Of a DNA stretch of 43,543 nucleotides, positions 9,075-17,184 are shown piece after piece. Source of the stretch: an uncultured Geobacteraceae bacterium. GTDB taxonomy: Bacteria; Desulfobacterota; Desulfuromonadia; Geobacterales; Pseudopelobacteraceae. Location of the stretch: the NCBI GenBank assembly GCA_903845365.1, contig CAIMXI010000440.1, forward strand, positions 1 through 43,543, written 5' to 3'. The translations under genes and the position numbers were made by a program. Position 1 is the first letter of the stretch. Every line of letters starts with the position of its first letter. The notes beneath the pieces were generated by a model. That model ran no database searches and was not told the DNA's origin. It was given only the letters and a program-made list of their open reading frames with translations.

Positions 9075-9194
9075 TTTCATCCGCCTTTATCTTTCTTTAT
9101 CCTTTAGGCCCGAATTTGGGTCCTGTTAAAAAGCCTTTGAAGTTAAAAGCAAAACCTTTTATTTACAGGGATAAAAGGGATAAAGGCGGATAAA
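9075..9194. repeat. Intergenic inverted-repeat element
   Basis: ATCCGCCTTTATC (9079-9091) is perfectly inverted at 9179-9191 (GATAAAGGCGGAT). Imperfect complementarity extends the arms to about 28 bases (9075-9102 and 9168-9194), enclosing roughly 65 bases with no coding capacity. The following stretch to 9306 is A-rich and contains ggttccggctcgtccggg (9243-9260), also repeat-like. This looks like a small non-autonomous palindromic repeat between the exporter and methyltransferase genes. It could act as a weak bidirectional transcription stop, but no U-tract follows on the plus strand. Confidence 0.65.
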
Positions 9195-9306
9195 AGCAAA
9201 AGCAAAAAGTTTTTTTGTTTAAACCATATTTTTTAACATCTTGGTTCCGGCTCGTCCGGGTTGGGATAAAGCAAAAGAATGAAACTGAATGAAATGAGCA
9301 ATAACG

Positions 9307-10137
9307 ATGTTAGAGAAACATGCCATAAAACCGGGACAGTCAATAGAGTTGCTTAAAGAGCTGCATATCCTTACACAAGATGGCAAGCTGAACCAGGACA
9401 GCAGGCGTAAACTCAAGCAGATTAACCACCTGTTCCAGTTTATCGAGCCGCTTCTGAAAGAGGTTCAAAGCGTTAACAGAGGGGTTACGCTGGTTGATCA
9501 CGGAGCTGGAAAGTCTTACCTCGGCTTCATTCTGTACGACCTGTTTTTTAAATTTCACGATGACAATTCACGGATATTCGGGATTGAAACGCGAGATGAA
9601 CTGGTCGAAAAATCGCGTCTGCTTGCGAAGAGACTTGATTTCCCCCGCATCTCTTTTTTAAACATCTCCGTTGCCGACTCGATATATTCTGACGCCCTGC
9701 CACCAACAGCAGATATTGTTACCGCGTTGCACGCCTGCGATACCGCTACAGATGACGCCATTCATTTTGCCATCGAAAGGAAAGCCCGATTTATCGTGCT
9801 GGTACCCTGTTGTCAGGCTGAAGTGGCTGCCGTGTTGCGGAAAAATAAATCCGCATCATTTTCTGCAAACATCCTGACAGAAATATGGCGGCATCCCCTT
9901 CATACCCGCGAATTCGGCAGTATGATCACAAATGTCCTGCGCAGTCTGCAACTGGAAGCACACGGGTATCAGGTTACCGTAACTGAACTGGTTGGTTGGG
10001 AGCATTCCATGAAGAATGAACTGATTATTGCCCGCTACGAAGATCTGCCACGTCGGCGCCCTGCAGAGCGCCTGAATGAGCTGCTGAATAGTCTGGGGCT
10101 TATGGAAATGAGTCAGCGCTTCTTCACTCCCTTATAG
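9307..10137 (+). CDS. Class I SAM-dependent methyltransferase (GSTCD/TRM13-like group)
   Basis: 276 residues. The SAM-binding motif I is DHGAGKSYLGF (D64-F74), preceded by an N-terminal helical region. ALHACDTATDDAI (about 141-153) and VPCCQAE (about 166-172) follow. The combination of a glycine-rich DxGxGK loop, a 'HxCD.ATD.AI' motif and 'VPCC' is typical of the methyltransferase group containing eukaryotic GSTCD and the tRNA 2'-O-methylase TRM13, so an RNA substrate is plausible but not shown. The ATG at 9307 has only a weak ribosome site (GAGC 11 bases before it). The gene ends 4 bases from the converging carbonic-anhydrase-like gene, leaving no room for a separate terminator. Confidence 0.8.
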   Translation: MLEKHAIKPGQSIELLKELHILTQDGKLNQDSRRKLKQINHLFQFIEPLLKEVQSVNRGVTLVDHGAGKSYLGFILYDLFFKFHDDNSRIFGIETRDELVEKSRLLAKRLDFPRISFLNISVADSIYSDALPPTADIVTALHACDTATDDAIHFAIERKARFIVLVPCCQAEVAAVLRKNKSASFSANILTEIWRHPLHTREFGSMITNVLRSLQLEAHGYQVTVTELVGWEHSMKNELIIARYEDLPRRRPAERLNELLNSLGLMEMSQRFFTPL

Positions 10138-10141
10138 CTTC

Positions 10142-11215
10142 TCACCCTGGTGAACCGCCCAACACCTCGATTCTGCGCGTATTCCAATCGAGTACCGCAG
10201 TGTGGCGGATCATCTTTCCGGCAAGATCCGGAAATTCACTCTCTATCACTTCAGTAGCAAATTTTGACAGGAAATTAGATTTCATCGCAGCGCGGGCGCG
10301 GTCAACGCCGATTTCATCATAAGGCACCGACGCAAGCAGCAGAAATCCGTCGTCCGGAATTCTGCCGTCTGCCATATTACTTTCGATAATTGCCGCAGCT
10401 TTGCGGATCGGATCGGCCAGATTGGGGCTGTACGGCCCGACAATCAGCGCCAGGTTTGGGGTATGGAGAAAATCAAAGCCACGCCCCAGGCAGATCATCC
10501 ATTCCCGGTGTTCCACAACCAGTGTCCGTCGTTCCTGACGCAATCCTTTGATATGGGAAAGGTTACCGGCCAGCAATTGCAGAAGGTCGCTCCGCAAATC
10601 GCCCGGCATGTCATGAAAACGGGTCGCCAACTCCGCCATAAGTTCGTCTACTGAAATGTCCCCTGACAGGTCCAGAATCCGGCCATCGGAGCTGTGCAGC
10701 AGCAGCGCATCCTCATCAGTCTCAAAACCGCAGATGATAGGATAAACGCTTCCGTGAGCCGCGCCAAAGATTGCTTCCATCTGGCTCTGAATCTGGCGGG
10801 TGTGAGCAATTGCCGCTTCGGTATCACAATTAAAGCCGGAACAGCCGCGATGAACATCACCGCGTGAAAAGTGGTAGGTGATCAGGATCAGGATCCGCCT
10901 CCCTTTTTTCACCATGCGTTGGACATACTGCGCCAGCACTTCGCCAAGGTGTGGCCACCCCATATCAAACATCCCCCCAAGGTTGCGGAACGGCTGAATG
11001 ATGCCTGGCGGAGTGTTGGTGGCAACCGGAATGTTGATCCTGCCATCCATGCATTTCATGACGGCAATGGCGGTTGGATGCAGGGCAAGATAGCGCTCCC
11101 GGGCGAGAAAAGCTTCCGGAGTACAGTACTCGGTCGAGTATCTCCGCGCCAGATCAAACACCCAGTTTATGCGATTAATTATCGGCTGCTCGTTAATTGT
11201 AGCGGTCTGGTTCAT
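10142..11215 (-). CDS. Beta-carbonic-anhydrase-like zinc protein
   Basis: 357 residues from the ATG at 11215, chosen because GGGAG lies 8 bases upstream and the longer open frame overlaps the preceding gene. Residues C55-M-D57-G-R59 resemble the zinc Cys and Asp-Arg dyad of beta-carbonic anhydrases. H122-R-G-C125 supplies the matching H-x-x-C, with another His at 115. The rest is longer than classic beta enzymes (about 200 residues) and has no signal peptide, so it is cytoplasmic. Related proteins have been labelled 'carboxysome shell carbonic anhydrase domain' (from memory), yet there are no carboxysome genes here. It follows a HyfB-like membrane subunit by 20 bases, suggesting a coupled CO2/bicarbonate function. 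Catalysis is inferred from motifs only. Confidence 0.7.
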   Translation of the reverse strand: MNQTATINEQPIINRINWVFDLARRYSTEYCTPEAFLARERYLALHPTAIAVMKCMDGRINIPVATNTPPGIIQPFRNLGGMFDMGWPHLGEVLAQYVQRMVKKGRRILILITYHFSRGDVHRGCSGFNCDTEAAIAHTRQIQSQMEAIFGAAHGSVYPIICGFETDEDALLLHSSDGRILDLSGDISVDELMAELATRFHDMPGDLRSDLLQLLAGNLSHIKGLRQERRTLVVEHREWMICLGRGFDFLHTPNLALIVGPYSPNLADPIRKAAAIIESNMADGRIPDDGFLLLASVPYDEIGVDRARAAMKSNFLSKFATEVIESEFPDLAGKMIRHTAVLDWNTRRIEVLGGSPG

Positions 11216-11235
11216 GGCGAGTTCTCCCTGTAATT

Positions 11236-13245
11236 TTAGAAGTAGCTGGCTGCCAACAGCACGATCAAGGTAACCAGAGTATAGAGTACATACTGCTGAA
11301 GAATGCCGCTCTGCAATCTGCGAAAACCTGAAAAACGGCCATAGATGCGGGTCAGAGCCGGTATGTACAGCAACTCCAGCACCGCTTCCGGAATATGACT
11401 GAAAAAATGGGATCTGCGGGGGAAAAGTCCTGTGATTCCTTCCGGTTGATGATTCTGAGGCTTGAGTACAAAAGCAAAAAGAGAGGTCAGCATTTCTGCA
11501 AACGAAGAAGCGCTGTACTGCATTCGGGGTGCCGGACGCTGATAACCGCACCCCCAGGTGACCGTTTCACTGGAGAGACTCCTTGCCAGCCGACGACGAT
11601 ACCAGAGAGCTATGAACGTGATTAGTACGAGCAGCGCCACCCCGGAAAGCGATATCATTGTTGTAGGCACCAGCTCCTGTAGCGGTAGCCCCGCCGTCGT
11701 AACGGTTGCCGGAAGAATCGACAGACTGACAAGCTGGAGCGGCTTGGTTACAGCGCCAGGTGCCAGACCGATAGCGACACAGAGCAGTCCAAGCAGCAGC
11801 ATCGGCATCAGCATCTGCCACCCGGCTTCATGCTTTGCTGTATGAGTCTCTGTCCGGGGAACTCCCAAAAAGACTATACCGTACACCTTGACAAAGCAGG
11901 CTACAGCCAACCCGCCGACAAGAGCCAGTGCCGGTGCCGCAAGCGCTGCAGCAGCAACCGCCCTCCCCTCCCCCTGAATCCCGTGGAAGAGACCGAGATA
12001 AATCAGCAGCTCGCTGATAAATCCGTTGAGCGGCGGCAGACCGCAGATAGCCACCGCACCAACCCCGAACAGTAATGCCGTGTAGGGGAGCTTTCTGGCC
12101 ACCCCCCCCAACAGGTCGATTTCACGACTGCCGGTAGCATGGATGACGGAACCAGCTCCCAGAAACAGCAGCGCTTTAAAGGTGGCATGGTTGAGAACAT
12201 GCAACAGCGCTCCGCTCATACCAAGCAGCATCATCGCCGCAGAGCCGACCTTCTGCCCAACCAGCGCAACCCCTAATCCCATGAAGATTATACCGATGTT
12301 TTCGATGCTGTGATACGCCAGCAGTCGTTTTAAATCATGCTGCCCGATCGCAAAGGCTACACCGACCACTCCGGAAATTACACCAAGGATAAGTACGGTA
12401 CCACCCCACCAGAGCGGTATATCGTGGAAGAATGAGAGAGTCCTTATCAGGGCGTACACCCCGATTTTGAGAATTACTCCTGACATGGCGGCCGAGACGT
12501 GACTGGGGGCATTGGCGTGTGCTGACGGGAGCCAGATATGGAGAGGCATAATGCCCGCTTTCATGCCGAAAGCAAACAGGGCGGCCAGAAAAATTGCGGC
12601 AGATAGACCGGAAGAAGCATTTAGTGAAGCAGTTGACGGGAACAGCCAGGAACCGCTCAGCAGGTTCAAGAGCGGGAAGAGTGCAAAAAGGCCGAGTGTT
12701 CCGGTGTGGGTCGTAATCATATATAGTGTACCCGCTTCGCTAACTTCGGACTTTTCATCTTCTGTCGAGATGAGAAAGTAGGCGGAGAGCGCCATGACTT
12801 CCCATGCGAAGAGGAAACTGATCCCGTCTCTGGCCAGCACGACAGAGCTCATGCTTGCGGTCATCATGCCGAAAAAGAAGGTCATTTTGCGCACATTAGT
12901 GATATTGCGATCAGCATGCCAATAGGAACGCGCATAGAGTGCGGAACAGCCGGAGATAAGGAAAACAGCGAGAATAAACCAGGCGGAGAGAGGATCGACA
13001 CCAAACCGGGCTGTTCCGAACGGAAGTGTCCAGGCCAGCTCGAAAAATGTAGTGCGTCCGGAGAGAAGTACCAGAACCGAGCCGGTTAATCCGGCGCATG
13101 AAGCGGCAAGAAGAATTGCAATTGAAAACAGTTGAGCTCTGGCCGCTGAAAGCAGCCAGGGGAGCAACAACGGGACACCGGAAAGAGCGGCCAGTAGGGT
13201 GGCGATAAGAATCAGGGAACTCGGGGCGAACAACTCCTCTGCCAT
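11236..13245 (-). CDS. HyfB/NuoL-like proton-conducting membrane subunit (orphan)
   Basis: 669 residues from ATG 13245, with GGAGG 10 bases upstream; the longer frame to 13284 would overlap the EIIA gene. Many transmembrane helices. Antiporter-family landmarks are present: the charged Glu helix VMALSAYFLIST, KAGIMPLHIWLPSAH, a lysine-containing LLAYHSIENIGI, and HATFKALLFLGAGSV. The C-terminal TWGCGYQRP and MQYSASSFAE are typical of HyfB (hydrogenase-4 component B) rather than NuoL. No HyfC, HyfE, HyfF or catalytic hydrogenase subunit is next to it. The partners are instead an EIIA-HTH protein (overlapping control region) and a carbonic-anhydrase-like protein. It may be a stand-alone ion-driven component, as DabB is in DAB carbon pumps; this is inference. 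Confidence 0.85.
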   Translation of the reverse strand: MAEELFAPSSLILIATLLAALSGVPLLLPWLLSAARAQLFSIAILLAASCAGLTGSVLVLLSGRTTFFELAWTLPFGTARFGVDPLSAWFILAVFLISGCSALYARSYWHADRNITNVRKMTFFFGMMTASMSSVVLARDGISFLFAWEVMALSAYFLISTEDEKSEVSEAGTLYMITTHTGTLGLFALFPLLNLLSGSWLFPSTASLNASSGLSAAIFLAALFAFGMKAGIMPLHIWLPSAHANAPSHVSAAMSGVILKIGVYALIRTLSFFHDIPLWWGGTVLILGVISGVVGVAFAIGQHDLKRLLAYHSIENIGIIFMGLGVALVGQKVGSAAMMLLGMSGALLHVLNHATFKALLFLGAGSVIHATGSREIDLLGGVARKLPYTALLFGVGAVAICGLPPLNGFISELLIYLGLFHGIQGEGRAVAAAALAAPALALVGGLAVACFVKVYGIVFLGVPRTETHTAKHEAGWQMLMPMLLLGLLCVAIGLAPGAVTKPLQLVSLSILPATVTTAGLPLQELVPTTMISLSGVALLVLITFIALWYRRRLARSLSSETVTWGCGYQRPAPRMQYSASSFAEMLTSLFAFVLKPQNHQPEGITGLFPRRSHFFSHIPEAVLELLYIPALTRIYGRFSGFRRLQSGILQQYVLYTLVTLIVLLAASYF

Positions 13246-13252
13246 TGTGCGG

Positions 13253-13930
13253 CTACCTCCGTATTTTAGTATCCTCCAACGCACGAATCGTCGTCATGAT
13301 TTCATCTTCACTGTTGGCGCGATGGAGCAGTTCCTGAAAGGTGTGATCATGCAGCAGAAAAGCAAGTTTTGCGAGCAGTTGCAGATGCGCCTTGACATTG
13401 GGGGTCACCAGCGTAAAGAGAATCGTCACCGGCAGTCCGTCAACGGCATCAAAGTCTATCGGATTTTTGAGGAAACAGAGACTGATTGCTGACTCACCCG
13501 CCGCACCAACAATCGGGTTGCGCACGTGCGGGATGGCAATACCGTTGCCGAGAGCAGTAGAACCTAACGCTTCCCGCGCCAGAAGGGTTTGTAGCAGAAA
13601 GTCAGGATCAAGGCCGGAGGGGAGATGAAGGCGTAAAACAACCTCTCGAAGCACCGATTCAGGGGTATCACCCGGCAGGCCGTAAAAAATACCGCCCAAC
13701 AGTAGCGCATCCGAAACGGCGCTCGGACGGCTCTGCTCGTTATGGACGGCAAAAATTTCCGGAGGAATAGAAATCCCGGTTGTGGTGGCCCATTCCAGCA
13801 GATCAACCCTGTTGATACGAAAGCGGTCATCCTGCTTGTGTGCAGGAAGCCCCATATCTCTAATCCAGAACAGTACCGTTTTTTCATTTACGCCGGCAGC
13901 ATCAGCAAGCTCGGCTACTTTTAAGAACAT
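13253..13930 (-). CDS. HTH domain fused to PTS EIIA (fructose/nitrogen type)
   Basis: 225 residues. The N-terminal 60 residues are a MerR/excisionase-like helix-turn-helix (VAELADAAGVNEKTVLFWIR). Residues about 75-220 form a type-2 EIIA domain with the phosphorylatable histidine in NGIAIPH135VRNP. EIIA domains of this kind accept phosphate from HPr or NPr and act as regulators; no sugar permease is nearby, so a regulatory role is more likely than transport. The gene leads the operon: its stop at 13253 lies inside the ribosome site of the HyfB-like gene, so translational coupling is probable. The stretch 13931-14003 upstream shows no clear promoter. Confidence 0.85.
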   Translation of the reverse strand: MFLKVAELADAAGVNEKTVLFWIRDMGLPAHKQDDRFRINRVDLLEWATTTGISIPPEIFAVHNEQSRPSAVSDALLLGGIFYGLPGDTPESVLREVVLRLHLPSGLDPDFLLQTLLAREALGSTALGNGIAIPHVRNPIVGAAGESAISLCFLKNPIDFDAVDGLPVTILFTLVTPNVKAHLQLLAKLAFLLHDHTFQELLHRANSEDEIMTTIRALEDTKIRR

Positions 13931-14003
13931 TACAGGAATCTCCAGACTGTTTCAGATATTTATCAGCAACATACGACAATGGATCGTGTTATTCAACAGT
14001 AAT

Positions 14004-15914
14004 TCATTTCCCAATCAGACCCCGCACTCGATACACAAACTCTCCTGCCAGCACATCCTCCCACTGCCACCCCTGAACCGTAGAACGGCTGTCATCAGGC
14101 CCACCTACCCTCTTGCCGGGAGTATAGAACCAGTTCATGATCGCTTCACCTGAATGACGCAGTATCAGCCAGTATTTACCCGGTGCCAGAGTTGTCTTGT
14201 CCGGCAGGATGAAATCAACCCAGTAATATCCGGGCTTACGGGTGATTTTCTCCAGCGAGACCGGCATGGAACGGACACCATCAAGACTCGGCTTGCCCCC
14301 TTCATCGCGGACAAGGTCAATATACACTGTACCGTCACCGCCAAATTTCCTCATGGCCAATCCGGCGTCTTTCAGGGCAAGCGGGGCATCAAGCGTGAAC
14401 GCCTGGGCAAAGAGGTATTTGGATGTTACATATTCGGCAGTCTCCCGGTCATAACTTCTTTGACCCACGTTGCCATCCACCTGGAAAATTTCCACCATCG
14501 TTGGGAAGTCCCGGTTGCCAATCTCAACAGGAGTGCCCGGTTTGGGCTGAGGCGGAACAGGCTTGGGCGTAGCCGGTAGCGGTTTGGGCAGTGGTGGCTG
14601 AGGCTGTGGAACAGGCTGAGGCACGACAGGTTGCGGTTTGGGCTGGGGTGGCAGAGGTGGCGGAACAGGTTGGGGCACAACGGGTTGCGGTTTTGGCTGT
14701 GGTGGCTGAGGCAGTGGAACCGGCTTAGACACAACAGGTTGAGGCTTGGGTTGTGGTGGCAAAGGTGGTGGAACCGGCTGAGGCGCAACAAGTTGTGGTT
14801 TGGGCTGTGGTGGCTGAGGCGGCGGAAGTGGCTTTGGAGTAATCTTAGGCAAATCCTCTGAAGCCATGGCGACACTGATTACCGGACCGGCAAGTAGATA
14901 GCTGGCCGGCTGGGCAAATGATTCACGCAGACGCAAATCCACCGTATCTGTTGAGTATCTTGCTTCAAAGCTCTCGCTCATGCGGGGCATGACCGGTGCG
15001 GCGCTCCAGAACTCCCGAACGTCAGAGGCGTCCATGCCGTGGCCGAATTTAACGTGCCGCGTCGAGGTAAACAGCCGCGACATCTGTGGATCACACGGTA
15101 ACCATCCCAGATCAGGATACCAGACTTCGATCCAGGCATGCAGCCCTTCGCCCAACCCCTGCACCAGTGATGACCCCTTGTTGTCGAGCGGAATCTTCCA
15201 TTTATCTTTGAGCGTCTGGCCGATCGAGACCCGCGCCGGAATACCTGAGGCGCGCATCAGCGCTATGGCCAGATGAGCAAAATTCTGGCAGTTGCCAGTT
15301 CCAGTTGTGAGTCCGAAGAGAGCGTCATACTGTTTTGGGCTGTACTGGTACTTTATGGCATCGGCAACGTGAGTGAGGATCGCGCTGACAGCCTGATGTT
15401 CGGTGGTCGCTCCTACAGTCAGTTCTCGAGCCAGAGTAATAACCTGAGGAGCATCACTCTGTGCCAGCGGGCTTCTTTTCAAAAAGCCCTGCTCTGATTT
15501 AGGAACGGTCAACAACGGGAAGGGGGCGCTGCTGGTGCGAGGAGAGATAGTCGCGGTAATGCCGGTGGTATAGCTTATGGAGATCTGAGCATCAGACCGC
15601 AGTTTATTCCAAACCAGTCTGCGGGAACGATTGCCGTACTGATCGGTACTCTCTTTGGCTTCAGAAGGCTCTGGCTTTGCCGAAACAGTGAAATCGTCGA
15701 GCCGCTGGATGTTGCCCGAGTTGTCATATACGGAGGGGACAGGAAACTGATAGATAAAAGTGCTGAGTGTCTGGTCAGCCGAGAAAGTTATGTTCTTCTT
15801 TACCGAAACCGTGCCGTCTAGCTTCCCCTCAACGACCAGGGTCTTACCCCAGGCGGGAGAAGTTGTCATCGTGAAGAAAGTGAACAGTAGGGTCAAAAAA
15901 AAGGAACGTTTCAT
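14004..15914 (-). CDS. Secreted transglutaminase-like protein with proline-rich repeat
   Basis: 636 residues from ATG 15914, preferred over ATG 15926 because GAGG sits between the two, 7 bases before 15914. A signal peptide ends near PAWGK. An N-terminal beta region is followed by a transglutaminase/protease fold: the active Cys in TGTGNCQNFAHLA, the His in GLHAWIEVW and the Asp in WLPCDPQ form the expected C-H-D triad. Then comes a proline-rich stretch with four complete copies of an 18-residue unit (KPQPVVPQPVPPPLPPQP type) flanked by partial copies, and a C-terminal beta domain of about 150 residues of unknown type. It is probably periplasmic or surface exposed, with the repeat acting as a rigid spacer. 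The substrate is unknown. Confidence 0.85.
   Translation of the reverse strand: MKRSFFLTLLFTFFTMTTSPAWGKTLVVEGKLDGTVSVKKNITFSADQTLSTFIYQFPVPSVYDNSGNIQRLDDFTVSAKPEPSEAKESTDQYGNRSRRLVWNKLRSDAQISISYTTGITATISPRTSSAPFPLLTVPKSEQGFLKRSPLAQSDAPQVITLARELTVGATTEHQAVSAILTHVADAIKYQYSPKQYDALFGLTTGTGNCQNFAHLAIALMRASGIPARVSIGQTLKDKWKIPLDNKGSSLVQGLGEGLHAWIEVWYPDLGWLPCDPQMSRLFTSTRHVKFGHGMDASDVREFWSAAPVMPRMSESFEARYSTDTVDLRLRESFAQPASYLLAGPVISVAMASEDLPKITPKPLPPPQPPQPKPQLVAPQPVPPPLPPQPKPQPVVSKPVPLPQPPQPKPQPVVPQPVPPPLPPQPKPQPVVPQPVPQPQPPLPKPLPATPKPVPPQPKPGTPVEIGNRDFPTMVEIFQVDGNVGQRSYDRETAEYVTSKYLFAQAFTLDAPLALKDAGLAMRKFGGDGTVYIDLVRDEGGKPSLDGVRSMPVSLEKITRKPGYYWVDFILPDKTTLAPGKYWLILRHSGEAIMNWFYTPGKRVGGPDDSRSTVQGWQWEDVLAGEFVYRVRGLIGK
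14550..14840. repeat. 54-bp in-frame tandem repeat encoding the Pro-rich spacer
   Basis: Within the transglutaminase-like gene a 54-base unit (18 codons, G/T-rich on the plus strand) occurs about four times plus partial ends, with scattered point differences. Such arrays change length by slippage or recombination, so spacer length may vary among strains. Confidence 0.8.
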
Positions 15915-16059
15915 AATTGGCCTCATATCATGTAGTATAGATGTACAATTAAAGTAAGTACTTTATTTGTAATTATTATGCAAGCCGTGATTTATAGTGT
16001 CATAAAACAGCATCACAAATTGACGCAATAAAACCTGGTTGATGCCAAATTTTTTTTGT

Positions 16060-16088
16060 TTGACAGCGATAACCTTTGAGCATATTCA
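16060..16088 (+). promoter_or_regulatory. Promoter of the FecR-cyclase operon
   Basis: TTGACA (16060-16065) is followed after 17 bases by TATTCA (16083-16088), a plausible sigma-70 pair. The ribosome site AGAGGAGG (16108-16115) stands 7 bases before the ATG. The 196-base interval 15927-16122 is A+T-rich and divergent; no clear promoter for the transglutaminase gene was found in it. Confidence 0.5.
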
Positions 16089-16122
16089 CTTAATAGAATA
16101 CATCTGAAGAGGAGGTTTTTTT

Positions 16123-17175
16123 ATGCGCCGCACACTACTGATGATAACACTGACTTTATCACTTCTGCCGAATCTATTGTTTGCAGCAACAGTTGGAAAT
16201 GTTACTAAAATGAGTGGCGATGTTTTTTTCAGAACCGGCGACAACCTCAAGTATATCAGCATAAATCAGGGGCAGGCGGTAGCCGAGGGGAACTGGGTTA
16301 AAACCGGCGCAAAAGGATGGCTTGAACTATCGCTTTCTGACGGAAGCAAGTTTACAATTGCCAATAACACGGAGCTTGAAGTGAACAATTTCATGGTAAC
16401 CAAAAAGAAGAAGGAGGGGAGCTTTACTCTCACACAAGGCAAGCTGAGGGCTTCAGTAGTAAAGCTTGGCGGGCAGCAGACCGATATCAAGGTTCGCAGT
16501 CGTACTGCAGTTGCCGGAATAAGGGGAACTGAGTTCTTGATGCTGTCCGAAGGGCCCGCTAACGTCTTTTTCGGTAACGAAGGGGTCGTAAAAGTTTCTG
16601 GTCTGAGTGAAGAGAAGGCTCCGCAGTTATTACCCGGCACAATGACTCAGAATACTCGCGGATTCACCCCGCTTGAACCTGTCAAAGTAGAGCCTGGAAC
16701 CGCCATCGCACAGGCTAAGAACGCTTTCGAAGCTGCAACTTCAACAGTACCCCCTGCAGAGTGGCTTGCCGCAGACAACCTCTCCAGCATCATAGCCAGA
16801 TGGAACATTAATTACGGTCACTATCTTGCCGATTCTGGTAAGCATGAAGCTGCTCTAGTGGTTTTCCAGATTGCGCTGGATCTGACAAAAGATGCCGATA
16901 TACGGGCAGATGCCCGTCTTGAGCGTGGTTCTGTCTATTCACGCTTTCTTTCAAACCGCGAAGCGGCTCTGGCAGAATACCTGCTGGTGCTAGAAGAGTA
17001 TTCAACCCTTAAACAGGCCGAAACAGCACTCTATATAACGGGTCAGACCCTTTACGACCTTGGCTTTAAGAAAGAAGCGGCAGCAAGATTCAATGAATAT
17101 CTGAAGAAGTATCCTGAAGGTAAGCAGATTGGAAACGTTGAAACTATGTTGAATCTTCTTAAAAATGAAAAATAG
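16123..17175 (+). CDS. Secreted FecR-domain protein with TPR repeats
   Basis: 350 residues with a signal peptide (cut near LLFAA). Residues about 25-160 match a FecR-type domain: the pattern VGNVTKMSGDVFFR, then TGAKGWLELSLSDGSKFTIA and RTAVAGIRGTEF, which is the characteristic 'a.v.GvRGTef' ending. The C-terminal half (about 215-350) is helical with tetratricopeptide-like repeats (HYLADSGKHEAALVVFQIAL, AALAEYLLVLEEY, AARFNEYLKKYP). In other bacteria a FecR protein is often paired with a CHASE2-cyclase gene, probably as a periplasmic partner for signal sensing (family knowledge). Nine bases separate it from the cyclase gene, so both are almost certainly one transcript. Confidence 0.88.
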   Translation: MRRTLLMITLTLSLLPNLLFAATVGNVTKMSGDVFFRTGDNLKYISINQGQAVAEGNWVKTGAKGWLELSLSDGSKFTIANNTELEVNNFMVTKKKKEGSFTLTQGKLRASVVKLGGQQTDIKVRSRTAVAGIRGTEFLMLSEGPANVFFGNEGVVKVSGLSEEKAPQLLPGTMTQNTRGFTPLEPVKVEPGTAIAQAKNAFEAATSTVPPAEWLAADNLSSIIARWNINYGHYLADSGKHEAALVVFQIALDLTKDADIRADARLERGSVYSRFLSNREAALAEYLLVLEEYSTLKQAETALYITGQTLYDLGFKKEAAARFNEYLKKYPEGKQIGNVETMLNLLKNEK

Positions 17176-17184
17176 GTTCTGGCA

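Noticed and set aside
10142-13245. Direct naming of the pair as DabA/DabB
   Set aside because: The CA-like protein is far shorter than DabA and the membrane subunit has HyfB C-terminal motifs. Only an analogy is proposed.
14550-14840. G/T-rich regular repeat resembling a CRISPR-like array
   Set aside because: The units are contiguous with no unique spacers and are in frame within a coding gene, encoding Pro-rich repeats.
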